NCBI RefSeq assembly: GCF_035582795.1
Contig: NC_134370.1
Coordinates: 41,837,501 to 41,901,500, forward strand
Direction: 5' to 3'
DNA length: 64,000 nucleotides
DNA from: Mycteria americana
Lineage: Eukaryota > Chordata > Aves > Ciconiiformes > Ciconiidae
A program made the position numbers and the translations under genes. Positions 12,401 to 26,300 of this stretch are shown here, piece after piece; within the stretch, counting starts at the first letter, position 1; each line of letters begins with the position of its first letter. The notes beneath the pieces were generated by a model, which saw only the letters and a program-made list of their open reading frames with translations, made no database searches and was not told the DNA's origin.

Positions 12401-15400
12401 CATCCATCAGTAGGACACTGAGCATGTCTTAGATCTCTCTGGCCCAGCCAAATTTAAAAAACTTGAGAGAGGAGCTTAAGGGACAAGAGAGTGAGATACA
12501 CAAATTGCTGAATACATCAGACAACAAAAAGTCAGTCAAATCACAGCATCCTGGGAGATTTGGTGGTGTAGCCTGTAAGCTTTAGAGAATCAGCCACTGC
12601 CTCTATGTCCAGCTTGTTTCAAAGCCAAGAGATGCTGCACGGCTCCTGGATGGAAGTGTAATAAGCACAGCTGATAGTGGACAAGATTGCTTCTCTCCAG
12701 GTTTTTTTTTTTCCCAACCCCTCTCAAATCAAATCCTTCCAGAGAACTCCATCTAAGGCTAAGTGGAAAACATCCAGCCTAAGTCTGGCAAGTTTATAGG
12801 AAGCTAAAAGTGGGTCATTTCAGAAGAATGAGCAGTAACCTTACCTAGCGCAGCCCATTACAGCCTGGTAACCAGTGATGCTTTGCTGTGGGCATTTCCT
12901 ATTTCCATAATTAATATAATGACTTTTTTCCCCTGGATTAAAGTCTGTTGCATCTCCATAAGACCTGAGAGGAGCCAATCTAGTGGTAAATGCAGCATGG
13001 CCCAACTATTCAGTCAGGGATGAGAACTGAAACAGAGTTTCAATACTGATAAATAACAGATAGAGTTACTGAATACCTTGAATATTTTTCCTGCTTTATT
13101 ATTTAGGACATTCCTGCAAGACCGCTTTTAGAAACCCAGGGAACCTTCTGCAATTTCAAGATAAAGACATTTATTTTCTGTGCTCTGTCTTATATATACA
13201 CTTCATATTCAACAACATAGAAGTTTCATCCGATATAAACTGAATGAGCCTGCTTACATATAACAAATAAAATCTGTGCTATTTCTGGAATATAATTACT
13301 TTTTGATTCCAGAAAAGGTAATAAAAAAGAAAAAGGGGTTGTTGAGCAAGAGGAACGGAGAGCGAGACCCAAAGGGAAATACATTCCTTTTGCAAGGGGG
13401 GTTAGCTCTGCAAAGCTCAAAGTGCCCAGAGGGAAAAAAAGCTAGTGGCAAAAAATAGAGGTCTAACCTGTGGCAATGTTGCACCCCAGATAAGTGACAG
13501 TTTCTGAGGATTTGCAAGGAACCACATCCCAGGGACTCCACTAAGTTCTTACAAGATGGGCACTTCTTAAAAAAATTGAGCTTTTAGACACATTAGACTG
13601 ATTTAAGATTACAATAAGCGTACACGCTATATTTACATTTACACTGAAAAGGTCTTCAAAAAGTTGTCATGTATGCTATGAAAAAATAAGATCCTACCCT
13701 TCCCCATGATTTTTACAATTACTAGATGAATAAAAATATTGAAATTTGTTCCCGCAACTGTGTTAAATATAGTTTTATAATAGCATTGATTTTGAATATT
13801 CTGGTAGGATTTTTGTACCAGCATCTTTCTCTAGGTTTCAGTAATTGTGGGGTAGTTACAAGGATGGTGCATTATGGCCTGCAGAAAAGTTAATGGTAAA
13901 CAACAGATAGAAAGTCTTCAGTTCTCTCATGGATAGAAAGTGTGCTGCCTGCCTCTGCTTGTTACTGCCAGCAATAACACCTAGACAAGCTAATTCATAC
14001 TGCTAAGAGGCTATTCCATAGGATAATGCAGGAGAATAATTACAGAGCACAAATTCAGGTCAGGCCATCTGTCCATCACAAGCAGAAGATATTTACCCCT
14101 TTACAGTGACTTTTGTGACATTTCTCACCTGCGAGTTGTGACAGTGGTGTTAACAAGAAAAGACAGATATCCAACAAAATCAAACCAAATTGATTCCAAG
14201 AACATGACAAAAATGAAATCATGGCACTTGAGCTCTGACTGCACAGCCATTTTCAGCTCACAGTTGATGGTCTCCTTCCAGATCCACAAGTCAGTCTGTG
14301 GTTCTTCCTGGACTGGTGCAGTTACAGAGTAGTAAAATCTTTAAAGATAGCATTCGTTTGTCAGAAATCAGGTTTCCCCCCCTTCAAAAAACCTCAGTAA
14401 GTTTTCCTGCTTGACATACAGAAACATTCCATTAAAAAGATTGAGTTAGGCAACCACAACATGCCATGAAGACCTTCTTGACAAGGAGGAAAAAAAGAAG
14501 GAAAAAAGAAAAATGTAATAATCCGGTATTGACTAAAATTGATTAACCCTTTTTCCAAAAGATATTTTAAAAAATGCAATGTTTTATCTTGAAACAGTCC
14601 CAAAAGTTGAGTCGACCCAAAAGGAATTTCAGGTTTCTTCACTCCACCATGGGAAGGGAAAAAAAAAATAAAACACATTCACAATTATTCCAGTTGACCA
14701 AAAGTACACATTTTTTGTTTGCTGGCTGAACCAGAAAGCAAAGTTTTCCACCCAACTCTGTCCTCGAGGGCAAGGTTTTGCAAGTGGAAGTGAGCTGAAT
14801 TCTTTTGATGATGAGTAAAGCAGAAGAGTGGCTAGCACACTGCCGGCTGCCTTGGCTCTGCGCTAACACCCTATAAAAACCTACACACATCACCCAGAGC
14901 AGCAGCAAATCCTAGCACACTTTGGGATGAAATCAGTGGAGTTGGCCCCAACCATACTTTAAACATAAAGTTATTCTGCTTATTGCAACAAGGGGCCATA
15001 GCACATGAGTGCTCACGACCCTGTTTGACAACTGCTTTGAAGCCGCTTTGTGCTGGAAATTATTCAGAATTAGAGTGAACTTTTCTGATTGCTGATCCAG
15101 AAAGAGTCTAACAATTTATGGGCTAGTCCAGGTCTATTTAGTTTAACCAGCTTTTTGGTAACTGCATTGGAAATCAAAGTGTAGGTCCAGAAAGCACCCC
15201 AGAAGTGGCCTCCAGGGCTTCCCAACTTTGTGAAAGGCCCAAGTTTCACTCCATCTATTCATTAAGAGCCTCAATAGAGCCTAGACATTCACAGAGGTGG
15301 TCCAGGTACCCTTCTCCTTGCAGGGGCTCAGAGGTTGAGCCCCGTGGCCCCACCCACAGCCTCAATGGAAACTGGGAACCATTTATCCCTGGACCACCAT

Positions 15401-18400
15401 GTCTGATGTCAGGTGTCCAAGGGACATGGCAGTGACAGAGACTCCACAACTGCTTTCAGCAACCCACGCCAGCACTTAATTATCTATGCAGGAGAAATTG
15501 TGTAATCTACAGCAGAGAAACTGAGATAAGATAACCAAAGACTTATTTTCCCCATCTACCAGGGATAGGACATTTTGCTACTCCTTGTGTATTAGAATAC
15601 TTTGGGGATTTGAAGTCTTGGCCTACCCCTCCTCTTTTTCTAGAAAGAGAAATTCTTATTCTCCCAGCCCTTTTTATTATTCTTTTGTTTCACAGAATAA
15701 AGTTTCTTCTCCAAAATATGTCTTACAAATATGTACTCCTAAACTTCAAACTAATACTAATTTGTATGACTATACATCAATTACTATTGATATTTTCAGA
15801 TTTTAAAAATGTGCTGTTGAACAGAGCATCACCACATACATTTTATATTTCCACCCACAACCTGTTTAAAATGTTACTCGAGCAATCCCATAGGTAACAT
15901 GGTACCAATCATCCTCCCCAGGAAACACGGCACCCCTGTTCAAAGATCCGATGCTTTGGCAGCAGAAAATCTCTGGCAAGGTTAGAGAAGAAACCAAACA
16001 GCCTACAAACATGCTGCTTTTATCTATTTGTGACCTTGTCACAAGAGAATTGACTCATGCAGACCACAAATGGGACAAAACCTTGAGTTTGCTTCGAGCA
16101 ACAGTTGGCTCCTGTGACCTCCAGAGGTCCCTTTGGATGCTATCACTTCTCAAGTCTGAAACCTTGTTGGACTCCAACGTAAGGAGAGGTCTGCCCAGTT
16201 CAGGGTGGGGCAGTGATGCCCCATCCCATCCCAAAGTATCAGAGATATTTTGATTGCTTTCTAGAGCAGCTGAATGTATTCCCATTTAAACCTCACTTTT
16301 TTTTTTGTAAGCTGCCAAAAATTTCTGGTCCCAGGGAGAATATTTGTTTATAATTCAGAATTTATACATACATTGCTCAGTTGCATGGTACCTGAACATA
16401 TTTGCCCCAGACATACAAATTAGTAATTAAAATATCTGGAACACGCCATTTCTAACCAATACCCAGGGCTATGTATTATCTCAAAATTGTAATTTGTTAC
16501 TGAGCACTAGAAAGACTTCAGCAATTTCCAGCTGTGAAAAGTTTTGTGACAAGTTTGGCTGCTTTCAAAGGGGAAAAAAGCAGTATGTTACATAAATGTT
16601 GCTAGCAAGGTTTGCCAGGAAGCGTGGACATCTCTTATGACAGCTCCAGCAGAAAGCTAGTCTGAAGCTGCCTGATAAGCCACTTTTCCATTGGAAAAAT
16701 GACAATTTGCCAAAGCTGAAACTTTCTCAAAGAAATGTCAAAACTTCAGGGGAAGCCATTTCTTGAGTCCAGGATGGTGTCTCTGCTCACAACAAGAGTG
16801 GCCAGAAGTAAAGCGGCCAGGAAAGCTTGTAAGGTGGATGTCATTTTTATATGTCATTTTATATTTTTTAGTTTTTCTAGCAAGACCATACCTACGCTGG
16901 GCTCCTGCACCATCCTCTCCGCCACAGGAATCTGAAATGATGGCAAGTGCTGCAGTGAAGCAAGGAGCCTGCATCACCCAAAACCAAGGGGTCTCCAACA
17001 CTGCCTATGCCAGAGCTTCTCTCTGCTTTCCCCCTGCATCACTCCACCCTCTTACTCCAGCTGGATGCTCCTGCCCATAGGACCATCCAGCATTTATCTC
17101 CAGGAGATAAATAATTGTCAGGGCCAGAGGGGTTATATGAAAAAACAGAGCTGAAAAGGCACTTTCTGCTAGGGAGAAGCCAAGCTTTCAATTAACAAGT
17201 ACATTTGGGGGGTATGGATTCAGACCTACACATTAGACCTTAGCAAGTTCACGGGCCTCAGAGACCTATATGAAAAACCCCACAAACCCCAAAACACTTC
17301 TTAAATCCCCACAGCTTTGTCCCACTTGCCAGTTGCAGCACAATAAACTGTTGTTTTATATTTACAGTAAACCTGAAGCAGAGCTAATCTCGATCCCTGT
17401 TTCTTGGTCACAGCTTAGACAAGATGGTAGGAATAGACTCTGGAGTGGTGTTGTCAGTTTTTATTTATTTTAAAGAAACACCATTTCTGTAGGCATGGAA
17501 ACATTTGAAGGTTTAAGCTTGGCTGCAGCTGAAAAGGGTTTGTTTAAAAACACCACTTCAAAATGAATATATTTCCCATACATCATTATGCCGCGCAGCT
17601 TCAGGGAGGGTGCTGGCAGGCCATAAGCTGGTAGAGATCATTTTAAACAGCAAAGCAAACTGCAACACCCCAAAAGCTAATGGGATCACAGATTCATTAA
17701 AAACAAATTTTAAAAAATAAATAAATGCTTCAAAGGAAAAAAATACCCCTTACACCTATGTTGAAGTGACACAGGCCCGCTTAAACTACTCAGATTAGTC
17801 TACTTTTCCATTCTATTATATTAAATATTTACTCTGTTAGTGGTTAGTAGTCACACATCCAAAAATAAACACCACTACCTTGCATCACAGACCCTGTTTT
17901 GTTCGGATTTGGCCTAACATGGAGGATCAGCCCAGCCACCCACCTGCACTCGGGGACAGCTTGGCAGCCCCGCTGAACAACACCACTGCGATTTTGCCAG
18001 CTGGATCCAAACTCAAGCTCTCAGGGAAGTTCACATTTAGACCAGGCAGGCGGTCCAAGCCTCATGATTTGGACCTGAACCACTTTTTGTAACCTCCCAA
18101 AGAAGAAACAAGCCTTCCTGCTTCTGACCTGGGCTCCAACAAGGTCTCGTACCCAATAAGCCAACACTACACCAGCTTCTGCCAGGAGGACCCTACACCT
18201 TCAGGCTTAAGGCCACCCATGATCAAAACCAATGCACCAGAAAACAGACCACCTGATAAACCACTGAGGGAAAGAAAAGAAAGAGGAAAAGTAGAAGAAC
18301 AAGATGTAGAGAAATATTTTAAAAAATATATTTCTTGGCCAGCACTAAATTGGGTTCTCAGCACTTTAAGGCTGCTGGAGCAGAGGTAGGTATCTAAGTC

Positions 18401-19379
18401 TCCACCACTGAGATGTCCATATTTAGTGGGGCAATGGGGTCAGAGCAGCACTTATAACACACACTTTGGCGTTTCTCCAATTTGTATAGGTGAGCAATTT
18501 TTCCTGTACCTACAGAGCTTGAGGAGTTGGTCACCCATTGCACAGCTCCATGCTTTCCTTTCCCAGTATTACTCAGCACCCACTTGTTATTTCTCATATC
18601 CTTTGGGTCGCAGGAACTTTTTTTACTTCATTTTCCAGTTCTTCTCATACTCCTTTTTTTCCTCTTTAATCCCCAAGGGGATTTGGTACAGGCTGTTGAC
18701 ACACAGCAAGGGACAGACCATACAGACTGATTTACTCCGGTGGTACCTCTGCCTGAGCAAGAGCAGCCAAAGTTAACCTTCATTCATTTTTTCCTGCCAT
18801 GAGGAAAGTCAGTTACAGAAGAAGAAGAAAAGGTGGCAACAGGCTCTTAGTGCAAGGAAGAACTTCCTATCTGTCCCACACGAGGTTGACCATAATTACA
18901 TGCAAGAACCCTGCAAGAAATTTGCCAGCTAAAAATAGATGTGCAGTTTCACCTGCTGCTTTTTTATTTGTGCACCGGATGCAACTTCCCAGGTAGTCCC
19001 AGAGAGGAAAAACAAAACTACAAGAATGATCTTGGGCACCTGCAAAAATGCAAACCACCAGCACAACAGCAATGTCAGTGCAACAAAAACTCAATTTCCC
19101 CACTCTCCATAGCATTTCTTACCTGCTTCTCTATCCCGCTGGCTAATTAACAGACTAGCATTTACCTTGGTGTGTAGATTAGGCTCACCCCTAATTTGAT
19201 GGGCATTATCCATCATACCCATACATACCCATATATAATTTTATTACATCATATCCACATACCTATACATAATCTTCCCCCTTCTGCAGACAAATAGCTG
19301 GGCCACACTCACCCCTCCTGACACAACATGCTGTGAGATTAAATGCTGCTTGCCCCTGTTTTTTAGTCGTGTGTGTCCG

Positions 19380-19397
19380 CCCCCCCCCCCCCCCCCC
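19380..19397 (+). repeat. Poly-C tract (18 nt)
   Basis: An uninterrupted C-run after GTGTGTCCG. It can form G-quadruplex on the - strand and its length is likely unreliable. Confidence 0.9.
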
Positions 19398-20900
19398 ATT
19401 TGACCAGGGTGGGTTTTTTTCCCCTTCTATTTCTCAATGAATTCATAAATCTCAATGAATTCAGGAAACCAAAGCCTAGCACAGTTGTGAGTTAGTTTTT
19501 GAATTGCTGCTAACAGTTCTGTACCTGTTTTATAACCTTTTGTATTTGATGCCTTAATGGTATCAGGATGTCCCAAGTGCTTTTCTGCAATACCGCAACA
19601 TAATAAAGCATGCTTTAATGCAATGTGCTGTAGAAACACTTTTCAGAAGAAAATTATTACATATTAGAAAGGTACAATGAGTCATGGAAACATTTTAAGA
19701 GTGAATTGGGAAATAATCTGCATGCCTTCATTCACCGGGCTGACAGAGGAGTTATGAAATGGTCTTTGAAGAAAAACACAAGTAGAATAAAGCAAGACCC
19801 ACATGGAAGAAAACAGCACCCCAAACTATTTGCCTTTGCCTCCCTGGGTGGCCAAAGCTCAGAAGAGGCAAAAGACTCAGCTTAGTTACAAGTGCCAACC
19901 TGCTACTTAGAAAAATTTCATTTTCCTCTCTGGTCTCTCAGCAGAAGAGAAGTCTCCAAGGTCCACCAATGTCTTATTTTTTAAAGTTATATTTATATAT
20001 AAAAATAAATATAAAATGCCTCCAAGCCTCATTCCCCCCATCTCTCCTACCTAGACTTGCGTAGTATTTTATGCAAATTGCTACCGGTTCTCTTATCAAT
20101 GCCCTTATATCCCCAAGATCAATACCACTTTTCCTACCTCCTCTATTTTATGTGCATAGTTCACTATTTGCCCCCTCCAAAAAACTAGAACAGTGGTGTT
20201 GACCTTGTCTTCTTTACACCTGCACCCAACAATAGGGAGATTTCCCTTTCACCACCAGCTTTCCCTTATTAGGTAGGATTTTGGATTGATGCTAATATTG
20301 CCGCCAACTCAGCTCTCAGCTAATTCCTGCCAGTTTGTGTCTGAAGGGGATATATTCCATCACGTGGGCTCACGGGAGGACCAGGAGGTAGCTGCAATAT
20401 TTAATGACAAATCTCTTGCTCCAAACACAACAAAAAACTAATTCAACAGCATATTATTTGTCCCTAGAAATGTCTTTTTCCTTAGGAGGGTTTATAGCCA
20501 CATAGATGAATTTATGCTTTCCATTCTCCTCCCTTGGACGCACCAACAAACCACATTTCTTCGCTTTGGTGTGTAACATCTGGCAATGGCCATTTCAATC
20601 TACTTTGTGCCACTTTGGTTGTTTCCCCTTGTTTGAACCTTTGTCCTAAGACAAGCTCCTGAGGAAGCTACCAGGATCCTGAAGTTACACCTGTATTAGA
20701 GCCCAGGCACCAAGGTCCATGTGCTATAGAACAGCTTTATTTCAACCAATGCTTCAGGATCTCTCCAGAGCTGCAAAAACCCCTCTCTCCTGTATCAAAA
20801 ATAGGTTATATGCTGTAGGTACCCATGCAGGCTGTGGCATGTTGGGTTCATGCAACCTTTTGCAGGGTGTCCTTCCAAAACAAACAGACAAATAACTGTG

Positions 20901-21066
20901 CAAGCTTCTCTCGGCAACCTGTTCCAGTGCCTCACTACCCTCATAGTGAAGAATTTCTTCCTTATATCTAATCTAAATCTACGCTCTTTCAGTTTAAAGC
21001 GATTACCCCTTGACCTATCACTACAGGCCCTTGTAAAAAGTCCCTTTCCAGCTTTCTTGTATTCTA
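20901..21066 (-). mobile_element. CR1 retroposon fragment
   Basis: The clearest CR1 match in the window. In + orientation it reads GGCAACCTGTTCCAGTGCCT, then CCCTCATAGTGAAGAATTTC, then a TATCTAATCTAAATCTACG block, and ends in CAGCTTTCTTGTA. This is the reverse complement of the CR1 3' region found throughout bird and reptile genomes. Confidence 0.92.
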
Positions 21067-21327
21067 CAAAAATATTCTATTTTCTTTGGCATGATCCAAT
21101 GCCCTCCAGGCACAATGTGTGCCGGTGGCAAATCACTGCCAGTTTTCTGTGGCATGATCAAACCTGAAATGTCTCAGCCACAGCAAGAGAGAAGTGGCAG
21201 TGCAAGAGGCTAGAGCCTCCCCAGCCTGAGGGATGGGGATGCAGAAACTCCATTCATGCCAATTTTTAAAAAGAGCTTGTTTTTCACCTGCTGTCAGTTT
21301 TAGAATTGGGACCAAGTGTTTTTTATA

Positions 21328-21366
21328 AATATGTATATATATGTGTGTGTGTGTATAAATATACAC
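21328..21366. repeat. TA/TG microsatellite
   Basis: Alternating TATATATATG and GTGTGTGTGT units ending in TATACACATAG. Confidence 0.85.
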
Positions 21367-21618
21367 ATAGGCTATTTGCTCCAATGTAAATTCCTTTGCA
21401 GCCTAGAAGCAGTTCTCTAGCAGGGTGTGCTGCAGACTGCTGAAACGTAGGATTGTTTTTTGAAACCATTAAGACTTAAATTGAATTGTTTATAATTATA
21501 GACCACAGTAGCATTATGGTATGCAGATTTATTCTGGGGAAAGGGAGCATAACAATGTTTATATAGCTATAATGAGTTGTAATGGTGTTTAACGCAATCT
21601 GTAACTCATGGCTCTTAG

Positions 21619-21643
21619 TACACACACACACACACACACACAT
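21619..21643. repeat. CA dinucleotide microsatellite
   Basis: About 12 CA units beginning after CTTAGTA. Confidence 0.92.
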
Positions 21644-22750
21644 GTACACGTAACCCTCCCTAGTAATGTATACGTGCCCTACTGAATCTATAGGCCACTT
21701 GGGAAAATTCAAAGTCCTTTTGGCAATGGCCCATTTCTTCCTCTATTTCCAGCAGAGCATCCCCCTGCAGTGGGCATGCCACTAACCAGAGGGCCACTGC
21801 ATCTAGGTGTCCGCACACCTGGAGCACAGCATGGTCAGCCTAATCCAGGTGTCCCCACCAAGCAGAGCAAACGAAGGACTCAGGAGATGCTTTCAACACT
21901 ACCAAGCAAGGGAGGGGCATTGGCATCACAGACACATCTCCATTAAAGCTGAGCTATTAACAGTCAACCTCATCACCATTTTTATGGTTTTTCAAGGCTT
22001 GAGAAGGCGGATCTTCTTATATCATAGATCACAACTCCATGCAACAAAAGCTAAGATGAGGTCTTGTGTTTCTTAAAGCCCAGCCCCCAGCAAAGGTCTG
22101 CACATGACTTACTGGGTTATGTGAAAAACACACATAGCCTCTGGGAACAAGGACTTATGGAGCAGCCTCCAGCACCATCCCGCATCTCCAGACATGGGGA
22201 TGCACAGAGGCTCTTGTCCCAGGCTCCTTCACCACCCCAGCACCAAAAGCCAGATCAGTGTTTTGGAAAGCACATCTGTATCCATAGCTCTCCACCCTCC
22301 CATCCCCCCCCAAAAATCCTCCCTGTCACCTCTCACCTGTGGAGAGCCTCTGCTTTCCTCACCACTGTATGAAGACATTCCTATACAAGTTCCTCCATGT
22401 TAAAGCAGGTATGTCCTTGGGCTGGGTCCAGCCCCTTATCTTCTCACCACTTGGCAACCACTGGCTCTCCAGTGAGGACTTGCTTGGTCTCACCCATAGC
22501 TCAGTTCCTATGGGCCCAGCTCCATGGGCTCCCAGACCTCTTGCAGATCCAGCTGCATAGCCTTGGTTAAAACACCCAAGAAAACTGTCAAGGAGAGTCA
22601 CACGAGCTAAGGAAGGTAAAAGAGGGGATGTGGTTGAGATGGACCCACTCCCAGCTCAAGGATTCAGAAGAAAAAGCTCCAATACAGAAAGCTAAGGGGA
22701 CAATCAGGGCACCGGAAACATCATTGAGGTCCCCCTCCCAGGCTTCACTG

Positions 22751-22823
22751 AGGTGAACCCTCCCCACCTGGCTGATGACAGGCCAGGAGGTGAACCTTCC
22801 CCACCTGGCTGATGACCAGCCAG
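22751..22823 (+). repeat. 37-bp tandem duplication
   Basis: Two adjacent copies starting AGGTGAACC at 22751 and 22788, each containing CCCCACCTGGCTGATGAC, with a few substitutions between them. Confidence 0.9.
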
Positions 22824-25369
22824 CAAACTCTCCTCAGGTGTCCAGCTGGGGGTGCTGAACACTTTACTGCCTGGCCTAGAAGCTCCCAAGTCTCAGCTAA
22901 TGTATTACATTTATTAACCAGTAAATACCTGCTTTATACTTTTTAAGCTGTGTCTATCCTTCTTGCAAAGCCTCTTTGTGCACTATATAAGCTGCCCCAG
23001 TCAAGTAACCCACTGAAACTCACGTAACTTCGGGGCAATGTGGAGCCTAGGAACATCTGCCCACTGTAGCATGTCAAGCCATTTCTAATGGACGTGGACA
23101 ATGTCCCTAGCATTGGTAGTTTCCAAAACCATGTCCTCCTGAGTTCCCACCCCCTTCTCGCCTAAGCCTCCCCAGCAATGCTCAAGGAAAGCCCAATGCT
23201 AAATTAAAATCTTTGCTACTTCAAAACCCAAGTGAGCAGAGACTGAGAAGTGACCACCCAAGAGGTCCTGGGCAGGGCACCCTGCTCCTCTTGAAATCAA
23301 AGATGTTTTTAACAGCTTCATTACTATGCTAATGGACAACTACTGATCCCCAGCTAGCAGGACTTGCCACAGCCGAGATGGAGATTCGCCATTAACCCCT
23401 TGCTGGGCATCCTGGGAAATTTCTTGCAGCACTTCCAGGGGAAGCTGCAGGATTGGGCCCACCTTCAGGTTTTTGTGGCAGTAAGTAATTAACACAAAGG
23501 GGCGATGTCTGCTCAAGTATCATTTTTCATGAGCTGGAAGTGCTTTTCCCTAATCCAACCTGGCAAGCTGAGGGAAACCCTCGAACAGGCAACCCACTGC
23601 TAGCGTGATTATGGAAAAGGAAACAATTATGTCTTACTGCTCTTGGAGCTTCTCAACTATGCCTCTCAAGAGGCTTTCAAGGAAACATAAACACAGATCA
23701 CGTCTCCTCTTTTGATCACCTTTCCTCTTCTGAGCAAAATCTGCTCCGGAGAGAGGAAGACAGAGAAGAAAAGCATCACAGCTGCCATTCCTGCACAACT
23801 CAAAAAACTCCTGCCTTCAAAAAATTATGCTAAAATCCCAACTCCTTTGGCATCTGAATGGCTTTCTGTGGGTCCCCCATGCCCATATGTGTTATCATGC
23901 TTCCCCCACACCAGTGGAAGCACAGCCAGTTTCTATGCTGAAACAGGGCTTGGTGAGTGGCTTTCCCTCCCAAATTCTTCTATTTACACATCTAACCCCA
24001 CTGGCCACGGAATCTTGCCTAATGAGCAGATGGCTTTTCCTCCCCAGCAAGGCTTTCCAGTCTTGCTCACATATCATCAGACTCCTCTGTTATCTGCGCT
24101 CAGGTAACATCTCACATTGCTCTCTTTCCCCCTGAGACACTTTTTCATGACTCCTTTTTAATGATGGTCACATGAAGATGCATGACACTTCATTTTTTGG
24201 AGCTGACTTGCTCCTCCCACTGTCACAATTTCAGGGCAGTGGCATTTATTTGATTGCTGAATTATTTCAAATCATTTCCCTGTAGAGTCCAAGGTGCTTG
24301 GTGGCACGCTGGCATTGAGTCTGAAATCTAATGTCACTGATGATCAAATCTTACCAATTCCTTATGACAGATGAGATAGGATGGCACACTAAAAACAGAA
24401 AAATCCCTTTGATAGGGAAAAAATCCAGTGTTATATCTGCCTGTCACTCCCAAGCTCTGCCCAGGAGGTCAGGAGAAGCAGCAGACCCCAAACCCTCTCT
24501 TGGTACTGTGCTCAGTGGTAGGCAGTCATAACCGGGGATTTTCTGCTTGTTTGTTGTTTTTTTTTTTAAATATGTTCCAAAATCTGCATTTGAGCCACTG
24601 AATTCAGCAGAAAGGTGAATACTGGAGGGCAGACACTTCCTTGGGAACAATCACATTTTTGGGCCAAGAAATGGGTGAACGCAGCAGCGCCCTGGTGAGA
24701 CAGCAGTTGTGCTGAGTGAGGAGCAAGATGCTGCTTGCGTTGAGGGAGCAAGGCCCCCGTTATCTACCCACCACACAGGAATACCTAATGCTTTTAAAGC
24801 TGAGCAAACACCAGTATGGCGCTTTTCCAAATCTGAAACGTCAGCAACACCTAATCGTAAATACTTCATTTAACATGCCTCGAAATGAAGCCCGAGACTG
24901 CCTTAAATGTAGTTCAGCATCAATGTGGGCAAAGGCTGCTAGTGGGGGTCAGCTTTAGGACTGGCAAACCTACAGGCTCTAGTATGGTCATGGTCCAGCA
25001 TTGACGTGAGAGAGAGCCACAGCAGGATGCAATTACAGGAATGGATCCTTGCGCTGGGATACTAAATTTGCACATCATATGAGAAATTACTCTGCCAAAC
25101 CACCACAGTACCCATTTCATTACTGTTAGGGTCTAGAAGGATTTCAGCAGAGGCAACCATTCAATTCAGCTGCTGCATCAACAGATGCAGCACAATACCC
25201 CGAGGACCACAACATCTGGTTGCTCAGAGGTTGCCATAACTGGAAGCCACCCATCGCAGAGATTCGTGGCTGCTGAATTTATTTGCAGCCTTACCTAGGT
25301 GCAGCAAACCCTCCCTAAAATCTGCATTGGCTTTCCTCACTGCAAGTATATTTAGTCTTTGCTCAGACG

Positions 25370-26300
25370 ATGTTTTCATAGCAATTCCTGTAAACCTGCC
25401 GTTTGCAGGCTAAGTGCACTTAGGCGGCCAGTGAGAGGGATTTATCGCTCCTGCCATCTTCCTCCAGCAAGCCAAAACCTCCTGTTGAAGCCAGGACTGG
25501 CACAAGGCTGTGTCCCTTCTCCCAGCATCTCTGCTGCAGCAGCGGCAATAGGGATGGATCAGCTGGGAAAGCCTTCGGAGTGGAGTGAACAAACGAGTCA
25601 AAATGGTAGCGCGGGGCCAGCCCTTAAGCCACTATCTGACTTCAGTCCTTTGAATTTATTTACAAAAAAATGGGCCTGGGTAGGTGCCATCGGAGTGGCG
25701 GTGACCCAGCTATCTGGTCAAAGGCCTGCAGGGAACCAGGAGATAGAGCGGGTTAACGTTTAACCCACGGGGACTGTAAACCAGCCCCGGGGCTGCTGAA
25801 CCTTTGGAGTTTGATATGATGATAGGGAATAACCGGAGTGACACGTTGCAAACTCTCCATAATCAAGAAGACCTTTTTCCCGAGTGGTGATCTCCAAAAT
25901 TGCTCAGGTACGTGGCTGCTCATCCTACCCCGAGGTTTGGGGTGTGGGGAGTGGGTCCCCTGTGAAACAGGGCTTTTGGCCGGGATGGGGAAGGAGCAGC
26001 TCCACTGTGCACTTTCCCCCCTCCCTGATGGTGCCCCACCATCAAATACATGCCTCGGGTGTGCCTGACACTGGCGGGGCTGGATGGGGGGGGCAGGACC
26101 CCCCTGCACTGCACAGCTGGACCCACGCACCAGCACAGCCCTGCACAGCTCACCTTGATTTTTTTGATGAGCAAGGTGGGGAGAGAAGGGCTTGGGGGCC
26201 TTGGTGTAATTTCTGCCCAGCGGCGGCAGCAAGGAGCTTTTTTACGGCTTTCCCCCTGCCGATTGCCACCAGTGGCCAGAAAAGCGAAGCCAGACAAGGT
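25370..26300. promoter_or_regulatory. CpG-rich patch, candidate promoter or enhancer
   Basis: CpG dinucleotides are clearly more frequent here (for example TAGGCGGCCAG, TAGCGCGGGGCC, CATCGGAGTGGCGGTG, CAGCGGCGGCAG) than in the flanking AT-rich DNA. It lies about 6 kb upstream of the first A1CF coding exon and includes an HNF1-like palindrome. No initiator, TATA box or exon is provable. It could equally be a lineage-specific CpG-rich segment without function. Open frames inside it match nothing known. Confidence 0.3.
25752..25764. promoter_or_regulatory. HNF1-like inverted half-sites
   Basis: GTTAACGTTTAAC has two perfect inverted GTTAA half-sites with the 3-nt spacing of the HNF1 consensus GTTAATNATTAAC, and differs at two central positions. 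HNF1 factors drive liver, kidney and intestine genes, the tissues where A1CF is expressed in mammals. The functional link is inference. Confidence 0.35.

Larger units (their letters stand above)
9291..20900. other. Noncoding upstream DNA (11.6 kb)
   Basis: No recognised exon, RNA gene or mobile element, apart from the 16-bp tandem repeat at 9426-9470 and a C-run at 19380. The longest frame (11680-12246, 188 codons) has no family resemblance and an open opposite strand, so it is treated as chance. Confidence 0.6.
21067..25369. other. Noncoding upstream DNA (4.3 kb)
   Basis: Holds TA/TG and CA microsatellites and a 37-bp tandem duplication. No exon is recognised. A stretch around 23.3-23.6 kb is complex, non-repetitive sequence that could be a conserved noncoding element, but conservation cannot be judged from one sequence. 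Confidence 0.5.
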
